6,820 bases of DNA from Fimbriimonadales bacterium (GTDB lineage: Bacteria; Armatimonadota; Fimbriimonadia; Fimbriimonadales; GBS-DC): positions 1-6,820 of the forward strand of contig JANXCK010000101.1 in NCBI GenBank assembly GCA_025060055.1, written 5' to 3'. The position numbers were made by a program, and so were the translations under genes. The notes under the pieces were generated by a model. It was given only the letters and a program-made list of their open reading frames with translations, had not been told where the DNA came from and ran no database searches. Shown here piece by piece: positions 4,330 to 6,820 of this stretch (positions are counted from its first letter, which is position 1; each line of letters begins with the position of its first letter).

Positions 4330-6820
4330 CTAACATGACGCTCCGAATCGGAACAGCACCAGCAACAGGTCAATGTCGTTGACGATGCCGTCACAGTTGA
4401 CATCTTCGGGCAGATAGTCCCGACTACCGAATCGGAAGAGCACACGCAGCAAGTCGGTGTCGTTGACGCGTCCATCGCGGTTAATGTCCTCAGGGCACGT
4501 TGCGACCTGGATGTCAGCCCGCGCTGCTGAAAGTGTGACGCCGTTGCCGTACACAATCACAGCGCCCCCCCCCGGCGTAGGTTGGGAGACCTGGATGAAC
4601 CCTGCATCGGGGAAGAACGCCACATCCTGATCGTAGAAGTTCAGCTCGCCAGCGAAGTCGGGGTTGCATGCAATCGCTGCCCACACCGATAGCCCGTTCG
4701 GTCCGCCAAACGCCAGCACGCTCAAGCGGATGCTGCCCTGAATGATCTCGCCTACATCCAACGCGCCAACTGCGCCAGGATTGCCCAGAGCAGGCACTAA
4801 TCGGCGCTCTTGCAGAATTTGTCCATTCGCGGCGAGACGGTAGATGATGACCTGTCCGTTCTCCAGCCCCACATAAAGCACATTCGGCGCGGTCGGGTGG
4901 AAGCGCACATAAGTGGGGCGAGTGGTTCCAAAGTCGTTGCCGCCAGAGGCGTTGCGCGTGCTGAGCAGGGTGCCCCTCAGCCAGTTCGACCAGTCCGTGC
5001 TCGGACGCTGCAGAATCAGCAGTCTCCAACTCTCCACGAAGTTAGAGCCTGTCCACACGTTGTGTCGCCCCAGAACGACCGCCAGCGTGCGATCAGCGTT
5101 GAGATCCCAGCGCAGCTCTTCGAGCGCATAATCATTGGTGCCAACGCGCCACCACCAGCCAAGCTCGTCGGTCGTATCCAGCGGACGCGACCCCGCAAGG
5201 GTGGGTGGCTGGTTGGGGACGTTGTTGTGTTGGTAGAACTCCATCACATAGCGGGCGCGATTGTAAACACTGCCGCCAGAGGTGAAGGAACTCGTGTTCG
5301 GGTCGACTCGCAATAGCCCCAGATGACGGTCATCGATTGCCAGCAGCCACCAGCGCGCAGGGTTCAGGGTCGTCGATGCGAACAGTGGCGCGAAGGTGTT
5401 GGCGTTCTGCCCCCAGAGGTTGCCGCCCGGCAGGTAGCCATACAGCGCGTTCCCCGAAGGCGAGAGCTGCACTGCCATATTCCACTGCGCATAGAAGTTG
5501 AACCCGTCGAACGCACTGCTGATTACGGTTCCGTTGTTGAGGTTCAGGCGAGCGTTGCGCGACGCGCCCGTGTAGAACTGCGTGTGGTGGCGGCGTGGAA
5601 ACTCGGTCAGGTACGCCGCAACGGTGGAGCCTCTCACGGAGAAGCGTGCGCTAATTACATCGTAGCCCACACGCGCCATCGGCATATCGGGCATGACCAG
5701 TTCGTAGATCTGCCCGTTCGCAAGCCCGGCGATTACCGTTTCTCCGCGCGCGGTCAGAGCTTCCACAGCGTCGGGCATGATGGCGTGCCAACCAACATGC
5801 ATAGTGTTCTGGTTGGTGCCATCGCGGTCGCGCAGCAGGGTGCGCCCGCGCGCCACAAGGAAACCCGTGTCGCCTGCGGGATTACGGAGCGCCATGCCCC
5901 ATACCGCCTCTTCGTTCCCCAACGCTTCGATGGGGTAAGCACGGGTAAACACATTCGTGTCGAACCCCGTCTGAGGCGGTCGATATACACTGTCGTTGCC
6001 TGCCAGCAAGCGCACCTCTGGGTACTGCGAGCGGCGCATCCCCGCCCACAGGTAGCCCTCGCCGCCTGCGGCAATCACGGTGGAGTCAGGCCAGCGGAAG
6101 GTAAAGTTCAATTGGCGCGTGTAAGCCGAACCGTCGCGCACCCAGCGTGAGACTTGCGTGCCCGTGCTGATGACCAAGCTATCGCCCCCAAGGATGCGCA
6201 CGGAGATGGCAGGCGCGTTCTCTGTCGGGATGCTAATCGTGGCGACTGCCGTGAGGGTGACCGAGGGAGTGAGCGTCAGGCGGAAGGTGCGCACCAGCGG
6301 GCGTCCGTCCGTGTCTGTACCCGCGACGGCTATTAGCCCTGTAGACGGCAGGTAGTCCAGCGCGTGCACGCTAAGAAACGCAGGCGAGGGGAGAGTGGTC
6401 AAATCCAGCGACTGCACGGGATTAATCGCGCCCCCTGATTGCTGAGCGACCACCAGCGACCCGCCAGTGTCAGCAGACAGCGTATAGGTCGTGGCGCCAG
6501 GAATAAGGCGTACACCCACCACACGCCGACCACTGTGCGGTATCCCCGTTGCTACAGGTGCGTTGCCACCCAGCGCGTAGATTCGCACCGAGCCGTCTGC
6601 AAAGCCTGCCACGTAGATGTTCCCGCTGTCGGGCAGATGCAACGCCGACACAGGCGGGCGTGGAGTGGTTTCCACCAAACGCCGCCCAAACTTGAACGGC
6701 GTCAGTCCCAGAGCGCCCGCATGGACGAAGGGCTGGAACAGTTGCGCCGCTGTATGCACCAAGTAGCGATTCCCGTCAATCAGCGGGCTAATCAAAGTGG
6801 CGGGCGGCAGCTCGTTGTCG
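4330..6820 (-). CDS. Large WD40-like beta-propeller protein with C-terminal dockerin, 5'-truncated
   Basis: The frame stays open through the right window edge (last visible residues there are DNELPPAT), so the start and presumed signal peptide are outside. A TTG at 6795-6793 is likely an ordinary Leu codon; residues below are counted from it, giving 821 to the TAG stop. Blade-like segments occur near 48-75 (YVAGFADGSVRIYAL), 92-117, 145-173, 197-219, 343-368 (VIAGLANGQIYELVM), 381-410, 441-462 (LSPSGNALYGYLPGG), 629-655 (RFHPTAPNVLYVGLENG...) and 691-706, so at least one and probably two propellers. A short linker follows, containing PTPGGGA encoded by a nine-G run, then a type I-like dockerin at 767-821. 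The protein is most likely exported and docked to, or folded at, the cell surface. No catalytic residues were recognised. It is followed after 77 nt by a second propeller gene in the same direction, so an operon is likely. Confidence 0.82.
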   Translation of the reverse strand, partial: DNELPPATLISPLIDGNRYLVHTAAQLFQPFVHAGALGLTPFKFGRRLVETTPRPPVSALHLPDSGNIYVAGFADGSVRIYALGGNAPVATGIPHSGRRVVGVRLIPGATTYTLSADTGGSLVVAQQSGGAINPVQSLDLTTLPSPAFLSVHALDYLPSTGLIAVAGTDTDGRPLVRTFRLTLTPSVTLTAVATISIPTENAPAISVRILGGDSLVISTGTQVSRWVRDGSAYTRQLNFTFRWPDSTVIAAGGEGYLWAGMRRSQYPEVRLLAGNDSVYRPPQTGFDTNVFTRAYPIEALGNEEAVWGMALRNPAGDTGFLVARGRTLLRDRDGTNQNTMHVGWHAIMPDAVEALTARGETVIAGLANGQIYELVMPDMPMARVGYDVISARFSVRGSTVAAYLTEFPRRHHTQFYTGASRNARLNLNNGTVISSAFDGFNFYAQWNMAVQLSPSGNALYGYLPGGNLWGQNANTFAPLFASTTLNPARWWLLAIDDRHLGLLRVDPNTSSFTSGGSVYNRARYVMEFYQHNNVPNQPPTLAGSRPLDTTDELGWWWRVGTNDYALEELRWDLNADRTLAVVLGRHNVWTGSNFVESWRLLILQRPSTDWSNWLRGTLLSTRNASGGNDFGTTRPTYVRFHPTAPNVLYVGLENGQVIIYRLAANGQILQERRLVPALGNPGAVGALDVGEIIQGSIRLSVLAFGGPNGLSVWAAIACNPDFAGELNFYDQDVAFFPDAGFIQVSQPTPGGGAVIVYGNGVTLSAARADIQVATCPEDINRDGRVNDTDLLRVLFRFGSRDYLPEDVNCDGIVNDIDLLLVLFRFGASC
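4333..4497 (-). other. Dockerin domain (two EF-hand-like repeats)
   Basis: Residues 767-821 of the truncated protein form two near-identical 28-residue repeats. Each has a canonical dockerin calcium loop with ligands at positions 1, 3, 5, 9 and 12: D770, N772, D774, N778, D781 and D798, N800, D802, N806, D809. Each loop leads into a helix, DLLRVLFRFG (781-790) or DLLLVLFRFG (809-818). Cysteines at 767 and 821 bracket the domain and a third lies inside loop 2 (C801). Dockerins classically bind cohesins of cellulosomes, but many lie in non-cellulosomal secreted proteins. No cohesin is visible in this window. Confidence 0.9.

Noticed and set aside
4810..5316. 168-codon plus-strand open frame
   Set aside because: Antisense shadow of the same propeller gene, with no recognisable protein features and no convincing ribosome site considered decisive.
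5323..6150. 275-codon open frame on the plus strand opposite the propeller-dockerin gene
   Set aside because: It lies wholly antisense to a well-supported gene. Its product is Arg/Val/His-rich with no domain, which is what the complement of this GC-rich coding sequence gives.
6793..6795. TTG as the true start of the propeller-dockerin gene
   Set aside because: The frame stays open to the window edge with protein-like sequence (DNELPPAT), there is no Shine-Dalgarno before the TTG, and no signal peptide follows it, although an exported dockerin protein should have one.

Overview
The window is GC-rich, carries long secreted repeat proteins, and holds two convergent gene groups separated by a short block of palindromic repeats. 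A C-terminal dockerin with paired D-x-N-x-D-G / DLL.VLFRFG repeats, long secreted WD40-like proteins and 'CCCTCACCCC...CTCTCCC' intergenic palindromes together recall Armatimonadota (Fimbriimonadales-type hot-spring genomes). This is an inference from style. No marker gene in the window settles the taxonomy, and Chloroflexota or Planctomycetota-like bacteria remain possible.

Left side, plus strand (1-704): the 3' end of a RibD C-terminal-type reductase gene, cut by the window edge. Its stop codon overlaps the start of a small unrecognised cytosolic protein gene (ATGA, 285-288). The two are probably cotranscribed and translationally coupled.

Middle (705-931): a 227-bp convergent intergenic region. 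It contains three copies of a GC-rich palindromic repeat, two in one orientation and the third inverted, so the block is bounded by a perfect 15-bp inverted repeat. The third unit is followed by a T-rich run on the minus strand and probably terminates the minus-strand genes.

Right side, minus strand (932-6820): two large genes read right to left. The upstream gene (4330-6820, 5' end outside the window) encodes a long WD40-like beta-propeller protein ending in a complete two-repeat dockerin. After a 77-nt gap holding a 10-bp-arm palindrome comes a gene (932-4252) with an ideal Shine-Dalgarno and a signal peptide. It encodes a 1106-residue secreted WD40-like propeller protein with no dockerin. 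They look like a pair of exported, probably structural or binding proteins; no enzymatic domain was recognised in either.

The points most worth a second look are a nine-G run in the coding strand shortly before the dockerin, where slippage would remove that module, and the architecture of the intergenic repeat block. I see no clear evidence of a wholly new defence, mobile or RNA-based system here.
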